Shown here piece by piece: positions 1 through 10,602 of a DNA stretch of 64,000 bases (within the stretch, counting starts at the first letter, position 1; each line of letters starts with the position of its first letter). The position numbers and the translations under genes are program-made. The notes under the pieces were generated by a model. It did no database searches, was not told the DNA's origin, and saw nothing but the letters and a program-made list of their open reading frames with translations. Source of the DNA: Guyanagaster necrorhizus (Eukaryota > Basidiomycota > Agaricomycetes > Agaricales > Physalacriaceae); assembly GCF_019112545.1 (NCBI RefSeq), contig NW_025064887.1, forward strand, positions 912,524 to 976,523, read 5' to 3'.

Positions 1-104
1 CAGAAGCAGGGACAACTAGTGCAAGAGGAAGAATTGCCTGAGACAGAATCATACAACAAGTTTTCCTAGACTGGGATCTTACAGTCCCCTTTGACTATAA
101 CACT

Positions 105-154
<50 letters not shown>

Positions 155-698
155 TCAGGTCCACTGAACAGAAGTACAGCAGGCCCAAGAGGAGCTTGCT
201 GACTATGTCCAGACAGAGGCTCAGTGAAGATATGAAGAAGCAGAGTATGACAGATAGAGATGATGACAACAATGACTGGAAGAGGCTAAAAGGCTGGGAT
301 CAGCCTCTCCCAGCTAGTATGGGCTCTGAACTGACTTATCAGAATCCTCTTTTAGAGAGTCTGACTCAGAATCTGACCTATGGGAAGGACCAAGAAGCAC
401 CATCACCAGAAGTGAAGCCATCAGAAGAAGCTGTGCCACAGAAGGCAATTGTCCCTCTTCCCTTCAATATTTCACCAGAATAGATACCATCCCCTCTGAC
501 ACTGACTCTATCCTTAGAGCCTATGGGCTCAGAGTACCAGACAATGCCCACATCTCTGACTGGACCCTCTAGCAATTCCTGAGAAGCAGAGTCACTCACC
601 AGTTTCTTGATCCCAGGTTCCAGCAAAACTTCAGCCTCTATAGCCAAGAACTGGAGAGAGAGAGTGCACAGAGGGATGTGATACAGCTGGCTCTCTAA
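1..698 (+). pseudogene. E1 ORF1, C-terminal part, broken
   Basis: C-terminal part of the pre-Gag ORF1 described under E7. It reads in the frame of base 72 and ends at TAA 696-698. The conserved ORF1 block can be followed near 530-680: an acidic stretch, then PDNAHI, a leucine-rich FLRSRV segment, and a Q/N-rich LYSQELE stretch. Several TGA and TAG codons interrupt it, most explained by CGA, CAG or TGG losing a base by transition. A run of 14 glutamine codons lies in frame at 111-152. The Gag frame that follows is offset by +2 here, not +1 as in the other copies, so a small indel has occurred in this copy. Function unknown. Confidence 0.75.
111..152 (+). repeat. (CAG)14 microsatellite in E1 ORF1
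   Basis: Fourteen uninterrupted CAG units, in frame with ORF1, so they would encode 14 glutamines. The equivalent place in E2 and E7 has only scattered glutamines (around WQKECRQR in E2), so the expansion is particular to this copy. On the other strand the same bases produce a meaningless poly-leucine frame. Confidence 0.95.
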
Positions 699-1728
699 CA
701 TCCCCATCCAGCAGGCAGCCCCAGGACCCAATCCAAGTACTGCTAGATCTAGCACCAGAAACAACAATGGGCTCTCCAGTGATGCTCAGGTCAGTTGTTC
801 TGTCTATCTATGACCCATCCACCAGTTCCCTCCTTGAAGGAGGAGACAGCAGGGATGAGGGTGATAAGGAAAACAGTGAGGGGCCTTTCACATTAAAATG
901 ATTTATGAAATATGCCAACAAAGACATTGATGAAGAAGTATTAAGAGAAGAAATGGAATGAGAAAGAGAAAAAGAATATTGAGGACTATATGAGCAAGGG
1001 ATGCTCTTCTTGTGGAGGAATGTCTGATGGAGGGCTATGCCTCTAGGACTAAAGTATAAAAATACAGATGAAACTAAAAAACAGGATCTTTTACAATATG
1101 CAGCAACAAAATACACCTGGAAAGAATATGGCCAACAGCATCCAGAAGACCCTCTCAAGCTGATGCCCTCATATCAAGCCAAGAACCAGCCAAAACCAAT
1201 GCCAAGCTCTCCACCTGTCTCACTAAAGTAAGCCATGTATACAGCACCATCTATTCATAACACTGAAACCTTGAATCTGTCAATCTGAAGTATGGCATAC
1301 CGAGTCACCAGAACCTGACATCAGCTAGGCCCCTCAGCACCATGGCATGAAGGGTTCTGAAATCTCTGGACTGGCAAAGAGAGCCAACTTCTTGGTGGAC
1401 AGCCACTCTCTGATCGAGCAGAGACTAGTGGGGCTGGAAAGGAACCAATGCAAGATGACTCTGAGGCTATCTGCCTTAGATTCACTATACAAGATGGAGT
1501 CATCATACAAATAGATGCCACTCCAAAAGAAAGTCTGATTGCCAATGACCACTCTCTTCATTCATTTCTGAGACTCCCATAAGAATGGGCTTGGCCCTCC
1601 TTCTCAGAGTGGCCCAATCTGATGAGTGCTTTATCTGAGAATGCTGCCATCCTACAATGCCAACCTGACCTATTACAAAAGCCCCACCTCTTCAAGAGAG
1701 CTTCTGATGATATTGATCAATTCTTAGT
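699..1728 (+). pseudogene. E1 gag, N-terminal part, broken
   Basis: N-terminal and middle Gag, read mostly in the frame of base 1037. The acidic region at about 860-1020 precedes a block shared with other copies: KYKNTDETKKQ, LLQYAATKYT, then the TIQDGVI segment near 1480 and KPHLFKRASDD near 1680. It is cut at 1728 by E2, inside the capsid domain; the rest is at 9762-10602. The likely original start (GATG at 675-678) is followed directly by TGA. There is at least one frame change between 700 and 860. The reading here is inferred from alignment by eye with E2 and E7. Confidence 0.72.
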
Positions 1729-2183
1729 TGTTATGATTTTTCCTTTTCTTTCATTGTTGACCCCTATCTAGGCTTAGTCAAGGCATCAAAAGGCAAGTGC
1801 TTAGGACCATGAGAAGACTTAAGTCATCACAACAACTGATTTCATCATAGTTCTTCAATGTGACTGATGCTCAATGACAAGCACACAATCAACCTTTTAT
1901 GTATGGTTGTGATGCCCAAAAACAATGAACACCCAGGATAGAGAAACACACAATTAGTACTCGATATTATTAGCAAACTATGAACTGTATTTAAGAAGGC
2001 TCACTCTTGCTGGATACTTCAGCTTCGAGCTAAAGTTTACAATCACTATTCTATCTCAAGTCTATTATTGACCTTGTGACACACCAATATAAATACATGT
2101 CAGTGGACTCAGCTGATCTCTCAAAGTGCAAAGGGACATCTGTTTATTATGTGTATTGGTTCACATGACACTTGGGCATAACA
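1729..2183 (+). repeat. E2 5' LTR
   Basis: 455 bp, begins TGTTATGATTTTT and ends GCATAACA. TATA-like TATTTAAG at 1988-1995; the presumed RNA start is about 30 bp on, at the self-primer AGCTTCGAGCTAA (2021-2033). This copy keeps the CpG of the self-primer, which the 3' LTR has lost. Confidence 0.97.
1988..2033 (+). promoter_or_regulatory. E2 LTR promoter: TATA box and RNA 5' end
   Basis: TATTTAAG (1988-1995) is followed 33 bp later by AGCTTCGAGCTAA (2021-2033), the 13-mer complementary to the primer site just inside the LTR, apart from one CpG-derived change. In Tf1-type elements that complementary stretch is the first bases of the RNA, which fits the TATA spacing. The start itself is inferred. 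Confidence 0.75.
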
Positions 2184-2184
2184 A

Positions 2185-2197
2185 TTAGCTCAAAGCT
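2185..2197 (+). promoter_or_regulatory. E2 primer-binding site (self-primed)
   Basis: TTAGCTCAAAGCT, starting 2 nt after the LTR. It is the reverse complement of AGCTTTGAGCTAA in the 3' LTR and differs from the 5' LTR version at a single CpG site. It has no TGG start, so a tRNA primer is unlikely. Confidence 0.85.
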
Positions 2198-2239
2198 TCC
2201 TTTTTCTCTTTCTCAAGCCTAATTGTGCTGAGAAACCGA

Positions 2240-3646
2240 ATGCCTCTCTCTACTAGCAACAACTCCGACTTTGACCATGAGTTCTTTGAACTTCTCACCT
2301 CCATCATTGGAATACTGATAAGACTATTGGTGATCATTCAGCTGTGCCAAGGATGTCATTCTATTACTGTCTAGGCTCTCAGACATTATCATGAATTCCA
2401 GTGCATTCAATAGATACTATGAAATATAACCTCTGACCTTCCTCTTCATAACATCTCTTAATCCCAAAGAATGACCTATTAGCCCCCAGAAGCCAGGCTT
2501 AGCAGCTTGCATCAGAGAGATGATCAAGAAGAAGTAGGAGGACAATATTCTCTCTGATCCGAAAACCAGCATTCTCATATCTCAGAAGGACACAGGATCT
2601 TTGTACTAGATACAGTCCTCTATAGTGAGGACCAGGATCTCTCAGAAGACTTCTTTGAACAGCCTTCCTCCTCTGATCCCTCTTCTGCTTTCTGCACCCA
2701 TAGGATTGCCGACCATGCCTGAGACTCTCTTGATGCCCCTCAGGTGGCTTGATGACCCTAACTCACAACTCCTCACAGTCAGCCTCATAGCACCCCTTTT
2801 TCCACCAGAGCCAGTGCTGGGATGGGGCAAAACCTGAGCCAGCCAGATGATGAGCAGTGACAACAATGATGAGAAGAGACCATACACTGGTACTTTCCAA
2901 TCTGAGACTTTACTATTCCCTTCAACTATGATGATGCTGTCTGGCAGAAAGAGTGCAGGCAGCGAAATGACCTGCAGCCAGTACATAGTGAGCATGAGGA
3001 TCACTGCATAGAGGAGGAGTTGTAGAGGAGGGCTGCCACCAAGTACAATGAGCAAAATAGAAACTCCTAGCAAAGAGTGGAAAGAGATTGGTTAGATAGA
3101 GTCAATGTCTCTAACTGGTATAGACTCCGATCAGAGGTTGCCAGTGTTCTTGCCCCAGTATGAGCAGACCCCTTCCTCTCCTTCTCAGTCTTCAGAGAAC
3201 CTAGTACTATAAGAAGTGGAACCCTTGAGTACTGGGCAGACAGTACTTGAACCAGAAGAAGTTAATGCTCTCCTACACTACAGTATCCCTCTTCCTGACA
3301 AACCCCTAGTGCCAACTCAGCATTTGGAAGCAATGAGTCCATCCTCTGACACTATGGGCTTTGAGTCTCTGACAACACCCATATTCCCACTTGCACACTC
3401 CGAGGATTTTTCAGAAGTAGAATCATTGGTCAGCTTATCAACGATGACTACCAACAGAATGTCTGCCTCTATCATGAGCGAGTGAAGGCAGTGAGAGCTA
3501 CTGATGGGAACAGATACAACTCTGACATTGGCAGCCAGCCTGCTACTGCCTACAACCATACATCAGGTCCTGCAACCACTGAGCCAAGTACCCAGCCAGG
3601 GGTCTGGAATGACAATACAACCAGAAGGGGCAGAGAGTTTTTATGA
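2240..3646 (+). pseudogene. E2 ORF1, pre-Gag protein with N-terminal hydrophobic segment, broken
   Basis: 469 codons from ATG 2240 to TGA 3644-3646, in frame throughout but with many internal stops. Near the N-terminus, after an acidic D-H-E-FFELL stretch, lies a hydrophobic run of about 20 residues (SIIGILIRLLVIIQLC) suited to crossing a membrane. Then come a conserved tyrosine/histidine patch, ARDSLDA (here A-stop-DSLDA), FNYDDAV, ATKYNEQN, and a C-terminal FFRSRIIGQLI / YQQN / LYHERV block ending near NRYNSDI. No enzyme motif is visible. Gag starts inside its 3' end in the +1 frame. I do not recognise the family; membrane anchoring of Gag complexes is only a guess. Confidence 0.8.
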
Positions 3647-5399
3647 CCCACTCATCATTTCCCGCCTTGAGGAGGAAGAGGACAATGAAGAAACAGAGAA
3701 AGAGGGAACTGAGAGCAGTGACCTGCCTCACCCTGGTGGGATCCTCAGATATGGACTACTTGAATCAACAGATGAGGAAGAACTGGAATGGGAGATAAAG
3801 AAAGCAAGGACATAGAAATACCAGGAGTATTACCTGAGGGGAGTGAACTTCTTATAGTGCAATACTATTTGGGTAGCATCACAACTAGGACAATTATATC
3901 TGAATTCTACCACTGACAAAAGAACAGAAATCCTAAAGCATGTGGCTATAGACTACACTGCAGTACAATATAACTAGAGGCACCCCAAGGATCAAATTCA
4001 AAGACCGCTGGCATACCAAATGCTGGTAGTCTGCCCAATGCTATAAACACCACTGGTAACACTAAGATGAGCTATATATATAGCCCTATCTGTCTGAAGC
4101 ACCTTTTCATACTCTGCCTCTTCCTCCTATTCAATGGCAATTTGGCTCTCCTGATCCTAAACACAATCTAAGGAGTTGCTGACACCCTATCGAAACCTAT
4201 AGACCAGCAAAGGAGGCCGACTATTAGAGGCCTAACCCTCTCTAGACAAAGCAACAGGGAGTGGCAAGGAGCTGATTCAGGATGATCTAGAAGCAATATA
4301 GTTAGGATTCACCATCTATGATGGGGTCATTGTATGAAGAGACAAGTTACTATGGAGGAGCCCAGTAGTAGACAATAACTCATTACACTCTTTCCTCAGG
4401 CCACCATATGAGTGGTGATAGCCCTCTTTCTCAAAATGGCCCAATCCGATAGGAGCACTGCCCCATGATGCAGCAGTCCTCTAATGCCAATCTAATCTCT
4501 TATGAAAGCCTCACCCCTTCAAGAGAGCCTCTGATGACATTGACCACTTTCTTGTCAACTGCAAACAATACTTTAAAGTCTATATCGGATACCTCAGAAT
4601 TGACATGAATAAAGTCATCTTTGCTGCCTCTTATTCTGAAGAGAAAGCAAAAACGTGGTGGATTCTCATTTCCTCTAACTTCTGATCAACAACTAGGAAA
4701 CATTACCAGTATCTCTTGTGGCCAGTGTTCAAGCAGATACTCAATGACAAGTTTATTGATCCAACAGTACAGGAAGTCCATAAACAGAAGATCAAAGAGT
4801 ATAAGATGGGGGATAGGGCAGCTACAGACTATTTTGATGAGCTAGAACACCTTGCGAAGCTCGCTGAAATTCAGGATGACACTGTCAATAATAGACACAT
4901 GATCGAGGCTCTCAAACAAGGAGTCTCTCCTTCATATATCATGATGATCTCTACTATCAGCATCAAAATGTTGATGTCCAATAGTTATGATGAGTGGAAA
5001 AAACAAATCATCAAGATGTATAAGGAATGACAAAGGCAGAAAGCAGAATCAATAACATTGCAAGACTACAAGAAGTCAGCCCCACCAACTCCAAACAAAA
5101 TATCAGAGACAACTGCCAGAAAATCACTGGGATCCTCTATGGCCTCCACCTATGGTTCTCAGAAAACTGAGACAGAAACCACATATACTGGGACAGGGAA
5201 ACCTATGGACATTGACCACATAAAGAAGGAAGGAAAATGTTTTAATTGTGGACAGAAGGGGCACATGGCAAAGGATTGTCCAAAGAAGAAATAAATCTGG
5301 AAAGACATCTGCACACAGATTGCTGACTTACAGAAAGAGGAAGAAGAACTCGGCATAGAAACAAAGGTTGAGGAAGTAAAAGGTGGGGCCAGCCAGTGA
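3504..5399 (+). pseudogene. E2 gag: capsid and zinc knuckle, broken
   Basis: 632 codons, ATG 3504 to TGA 5397-5399, +1 relative to ORF1. The N-terminal third is acidic (EEEEDNEETEKEGTESSD near 3675). Capsid spans about 4500-5030, with SDDIDHF, CKQYFKVYIGYL, EKAKTWWILISS, FKQILNDKFIDP and ATDYFDELEHLAKL, the pattern of retrotransposon Gag domains. One CCHC zinc knuckle at 5238-5279 is intact (C-F-N-C, then G-H, then D-C) and is followed by a lysine run, as in RNA-packaging nucleocapsids. The homologous ATG at 3513 has become ATA, so 3504 is the nearest start left. The open stretches 4716-5030 and 5058-5294 are the best-preserved parts. Confidence 0.88.
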
Positions 5400-8300
5400 G
5401 TGATTCCACTGGGCTGGCTAAAAAGACTCATGGTGTGCAAACAACAGCCACTAGCTGGACTGATAGTACTTTTGTAGAACCTTCTATAACTGTCTCTATC
5501 ATGCATTTGAATATACCCAATTATATCATGCACATCAGAGAATTGCATAAAGAAGCTCAAATGCTCTCAGACCAAACAGAGGTAAAGGACCCCAAAACAT
5601 GGCTCAAACCATTTGAAACCGAATGGATATGGAGGGCCATCAAGGAAGCCACAAATGAAGCAGTGGCAAAAGCCATACTCAGGAACTGGGTTCATCGAAT
5701 CTGAGTCAAAGAAGCAGGTGATCAAACAGTTGAAAGGATAAAGAAAACTGAATGGTGCCAGACCTTAGAGTGGCTAGATAAACTTAGAGGATCACAAAAG
5801 TTCATCCAGTGATCCAAGACACCTGAATAGGATTTGATCACCAAAGCTCAGATCAAAACACTCACAAACTGAGTGACATATGCCATAACAGCTCTCATCG
5901 ACAGTGGATATACTAGAAGTTTTATCAACTGCACTTTCATTGACAAGCATCATCTCCTGACTCGAGCCACAGCCATCTAAATTCTTGTGTATAATGCTAA
6001 TAGAACTAAAAATCAGGCCAGCTTGATAACCAAATTTATAGAGCTCAGGCTCACCATCAGAGACTATTTGGAGCGAATTGACCTCATGGTCACAGACCTT
6101 AGAACCAAAAAGATCTTTCTTGGTCATGACTGGTTTATACGTTATAATCTGCTAATCAATTGAAAAACTGAGTGAATCATATTCACCTGATGCTGGTGTC
6201 GAAAAATCTCCTTTGAACTGCTAGATAAAGACCCTGATGATCGATGAAATAAGGAGATAGAGGATGGAAAAACCATTCTGGCAGTTGATCTCCAACAAGA
6301 GATGCATATTCAGGTAGTTCATTATGCAAACAACCTAGCTGTGAAAGCCAATGAGCAGAAGAAAGCAAAGATGTTTGAGGAGATGGTACTCAAATGGGTC
6401 TGAGATTATCAGGACCTATTTGAAAAAGAGAGCTTCGATGAACTCCCAGCCCCTAAACTCTGGGATCATGCTATCAAGCTCATTCCGAATGCCAATGTGA
6501 ACCTCAACTGCAAAATCTACCTGCTGGGGATCAATGAGCAGCAGAAACTCGACAAATTCCTTGATGAAAACTTATCCAGTGGAAGGATTTGGCCTTTCAA
6601 ATCCTCTATAGCATCTCCATTCTTCTTCATCAAAAAGAAGGATGGCAAGCTTTATTCAGTCCAAGATTACTGGAAACTCAATGAAATGACTATTAAGAAC
6701 TAGTACCCTCTATCACTCATTTCTGAATTAATGAATAAACTCCAGAAGGCGAAATACTATACAAAACTGAATGTCCGATGGAGATATAATAATGTCTGCA
6801 TCAAAGAGGGGGACAAGTGGAAAGCTGCATTTTAAACAAACCAAAGGCTGTTTGAACTAACAGTTATATTCTTTGGACTCACCAACTCTCCCACTATGTT
6901 CCAATGGATGATGAATGACATATTCAAGGACCTCATCGCCATAGGAAGGATTACTATTTACCTTGACGATATCTTGATCATGTCCAAAACAAAAGAGGAG
7001 CATAAGGGACTGGTGAGACAAGTACTAGCTCTCATGAGGAAAGACAAGTTATTTTTCAAGGCTGAGAAATGCAAGTTTGAAGTATCAGAGATGGAACACT
7101 TAGAAGTCATCATCGCAGAAGAAAGCATTCGGATAGACCCAGTCAAGGTTGCTGGAGTGATAGAATGGCCAACTCCAACCAAGAAAAAGGAGTTACAGTT
7201 GTTCCTCAGATTCACAAACTTCTACTGGTGTTTCATTCAGGACTACAGTAAAGTAGTCTGGCCAGTGACCCAACTAACTGACAATGCCTCTTAGACTTGA
7301 GGCCTCTCTCAACAAGCTGCTTTTGACGACCTTAAAAGGTGGCTAGCCAAAGATGTCATACTCACAATCCCAAGCCAGAGGAGGAGATTCTGCGTCGAAG
7401 CTGACTTGAGTGAGAGAGCAATTGGAGCAGTTCTCTCTCAAGAACAAAATGATAAATAGCAACTGATTGTGTTCCTCTCGAAGGTGCTCACTATCATAGA
7501 ATGAAACTATGAGATATATGACAAAGAACTCCTTGCTATTATGCTCACCCTCGAAGAGTGGCAATACTACTTGATTGGAGCAGTTGAAATCTTTGAAATC
7601 TGGACTAACCATCAAAATCTCCACTACTTCTGACAGCTGCAGAAGCTCAACTGCCAGCAAGCAAGATGGGTTACAGAGTTAAGCCAGTATCAATACATAC
7701 TCCATCACAAGGTAGGAGCTGCTAATAAAAAGGCTGACTATGACCAGAGAAGCACTGATAATAAAGACGTGATATTGTTATGCCCTGAACACTTCAGGGC
7801 CATAATTATGCCAATAGAGGAAGAGATTCACAAGCACATAAAGAGTGCCACTCATGACAGCCATAAATGGGATCAGTGGATCACTTCCTCCCTGAACCAT
7901 GAAAGGAAGATGACAAAAGAGGAAGGGATGATCCACTATGATAGGTGAATCTACATTCCATGAGACCAGGGACTCCGAGGTGAAATCATTATGACCTGCT
8001 ATGATCATACCACTGCTGGCCACTCTGGCATTGCAAAGACCAAAGAGCTGGTATTACAAGAATACTGGTGGCCCAAGATGGGTAATGACATTACCAAGTA
8101 TGTTAAAGCATGTAAAGTCTGTCAGCAGGAAAAGTCATCTATGCAACCCTAAGCTGCCTCTCTACACCTGAATGAGATTCCATTCTCACTATAGACTTAT
8201 ATAATAGTAGATATGATCACAGAGCTACTGGATTGCAATGGGTATAATGTCATCATTATAATTGTCGATTAGTTCTCAAAAGCAATCATTCATATTGCAT

Positions 8301-9268
8301 GTTCAACTGAGCTAACTTCAGAAGGATGGGTGAAAATCCTATGCAATGAAGTCTATGTGAAATATAGCATGCCACAAGTCATCATTTCAGACCAAAGGCC
8401 ACAATTCATCTCCAAATTCCTAAACAACTTATATTGGCTTTTGCATATCAAAAGAAATGCATCGACTGCATATCATCCACAAACCGATGGATAAACAGAG
8501 CATGCCAACCAGGAAGTCAAAAAATACCTATGACTATTTATCAATTATTGACAAGATGATTAGGTCAAATGGCTGGCTCTAGCAGCCTTCTAGCACAACA
8601 ACCAGATCCACTTGTCAATAAGAAAAACACTCTTTTTTATCAATCATAGGCAACATCTGAATGTTGCCCAAACAGAATAACATCAAACCACTACCTCCAC
8701 CTCCATGGACTTTGCCATGACAATAGAGAAAATCCACAGAGAAACCAAGGTGGCACTAGAAAAAGTGGCAACCTCCATGAAGGCATAGTACGATAAACAC
8801 CAATACTCTATGCACACTTATCTACTCAATGACAAAGTATGACTGGACACAACAAATCTCCACTTGCTCTGACCTAAATGAAAACTTGCTGACAAATACA
8901 CCAGTCTCTTTCAGGTTATCACATTGGTTGGAGCAAGTGCATATAAACTATGCCTACCAATGATATGGAAGATCCATGATGTTTTCAATGAAACCCTCCT
9001 AACACCTTATATCGTACTGGCCTTTCCAAACCAACAAAAACCTCCACTGCTCTCACCAGACCTGATTGATGATGAGGAACACTATGAAATCAACCAGGTT
9101 CTGAACCATAAACTATGAAAAATCAAAGCCAAGAGTGGGGGTATAACAACAACCATAGACTATCTCATCAGTTGGAAAGAGTATGGCCTCAAATCTAATC
9201 AATAGATCAATGAGAAGCTAATAAATACTTCAGACATGATTCATGATTATGAATTATCCCTAAATTAA
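5396..9268 (+). pseudogene. E2 pol: PR-RT-RNase H-IN-chromodomain, broken
   Basis: 1291 codons, -1 relative to gag, starting at a GTG that overlaps the gag stop (GTGA, 5396-5399) and ending TAA 9266-9268. Protease: LIDSG at about 5894-5908, catalytic Asp codon 5900. Reverse transcriptase from about 6470 with [11 protein letters not shown] and an intact YLDDILI at 6959-6979. RNase H: VEAD with Asp codon 7403. Integrase: zinc-binding HDHTTAGHS and CKVCQ near 8000-8125; core VDMI near 8205, SDQRPQF near 8390 where the usual DRGPQF has lost its glycine, and QTDG-stop-TEHANQ near 8480. Chromodomain at about 9070-9250 with EHYEINQVLNH, then LISWKEYG. Roughly 30 in-frame stops, mostly TGA for CGA/TGG and TAG for CAG/TGG. 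No net frameshift, so only point decay. Confidence 0.93.
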
Positions 9269-9288
9269 GCCATCAGGATGATGGTCTT

Positions 9289-9301
9289 AAGGAGGGAGTA
9301 A
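9289..9301 (+). promoter_or_regulatory. E2 polypurine tract
   Basis: AAGGAGGGAGTAA directly before the 3' LTR, the expected primer for plus-strand DNA. The bases upstream (CATCAGGATGATGGTCTT) are also strongly shared between elements. Confidence 0.85.
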
Positions 9302-9756
9302 TGTTATGATTTTTCCTTTTCTTTCATTGTTGACCCCTATTTAGGCTTAGTCAAGGTATCAAAAGGCAAGTGCTTAAGACTGTGAGAAGACTTAAGTCAT
9401 CACAACAACTGATTTCATCATGGTTCTTCAATACGACTGATGCTCAACAATAAGCACACAATTAATCTTTTATGTATAGTTGTGATGCTCAAAGACAATA
9501 AACACCCAGGACAGAGAAACACACAATTAGTACTCGATATTATTAGCAAACCATAAACTGTATTTAAGGAGGCTTGCTCTCACTGGATACCCCAGCTTTG
9601 AGCTAAAGTTTACAATCACCATTCTACCTCAAGTCTATTATTGACCTTGTGATACACTGATATGAATACACATCAGTGGACTTAGCTGATCCCTCAAAGT
9701 GCGAAGGGACACCTGTTTATCACATGTATTAGTTCATGTGATGCTTGAGCATAACA
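9302..9756 (+). repeat. E2 3' LTR
   Basis: 455 bp, TGTTATGA to GCATAACA, same length as the 5' copy and followed by TSD TTAGT. Differs from the 5' LTR only by transitions, many as CA against TG. Confidence 0.97.
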
Positions 9757-10602
9757 TTAGTCGACTGCAAATAATATTTCGAGATCTACATCAGGTATTT
9801 AGGCTCTGATATAAACAAGATCATGTTTGCTGCCTCTTATCTCAAGGAGAAGGCAAAAACATGGTGGATCCTCATTTCCCTGAACTTCCAATCAATGACT
9901 CAGGAGCACTATCAATACCCTTTATGGCCAGTATTCAAACAGATGCTGAACAACAAGTTTATTGATCCAGCAGTGCAAAAAGTGCATAAACAAAGGATCA
10001 AGGAGTATAAGATGGGGAATAAGGTGACAACAGACTATTTTGATGAGTTGGAACATCTTGCAAAACTTGCTGGAATATAGGATAATATAGCAAATAATAG
10101 GTGAATGGTTGAAGCTCTCAAAAGAGGGGTTCCTTCTTCATACATCACGATGATCTTCATAATTGGTATTAAAGCATTAATGCCAGTAGGTTATAATAAG
10201 TGGAAGGAACGGATTGTTGAGATGTATAAAGAATAACAAAGACAGAAAGCAGAGTCATTAATACTACAAGATTATACCAAAAGGTTGACACCAACCCTGA
10301 ACAAGTCAGAGCAAACTGCCAGAAAAATAACAGGACCCTCGACAGTCTCTGCCTATAGAACACAGAAAACCAGAACTGGTACCACATACATCAGATCTGG
10401 GAAACTAATGGATATAGACCAGATGAAGAAGGAGGGAAAGTGCTTTAACTATGGACAGAAAGGTCATATGGTAAAAGACTACCTGAAGAAGAAACAAACA
10501 TGTGAAGACATCAGAGTGCAAATTGCTGAATTACAAAAAAAAGACAAAAAACTTGGCAAAGAGACAAAAGTGAAGGAGGTAAAAGAAGGGGTTGACCAGT
10601 GA
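9757..10602 (+). pseudogene. E1 gag, C-terminal part, broken
   Basis: Resumes the capsid directly after the TTAGT duplication: DCKQYFEIYIRYLGSD, EKAKTWWILIS, FKQMLNNKFIDPAVQ and TDYFDELEHLAKLAG (open 9823-10080). The zinc knuckle at 10441-10482 is damaged: the second and fourth positions (Cys) both read Tyr (CFNY and KDY), each a single G-to-A change, so it would not bind zinc. Ends at TGA 10600-10602, overlapping the pol GTG. Confidence 0.9.

Larger units (their letters stand above)
1729..9756 (+). mobile_element. E2: complete 8.0-kb Ty3/gypsy chromovirus
   Basis: Both 455-bp LTRs are present, flanked by a perfect 5-bp target duplication TTAGT (1724-1728 and 9757-9761). Internal order: primer site 2185-2197, ORF1 2240-3646, gag 3504-5399, pol 5396-9268, polypurine tract 9289-9301. 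The three frames are related exactly as in E7 and each keeps its frame from end to end, so damage is almost wholly nonsense and missense. My by-eye count of the LTR pair gives about 49 differences in 455 bp, all transitions and no indel, the most diverged pair in the window that I counted. Confidence 0.97.

Noticed and set aside
66..272. Minus-strand poly-leucine frame
   Set aside because: It is the antisense of the CAG repeat in E1 ORF1 and has no homology to other copies.
2185..2197. Primer site for a host tRNA
   Set aside because: It lacks the TGG expected opposite a tRNA CCA end and is instead the complement of the LTR RNA start.
5372..5399. Classic -1 slippery heptamer at the gag-pol junction
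   Set aside because: The only A-rich run (GTAAAAGG) does not fit X-XXY-YYZ in the gag frame, and the run is not identical in all copies.
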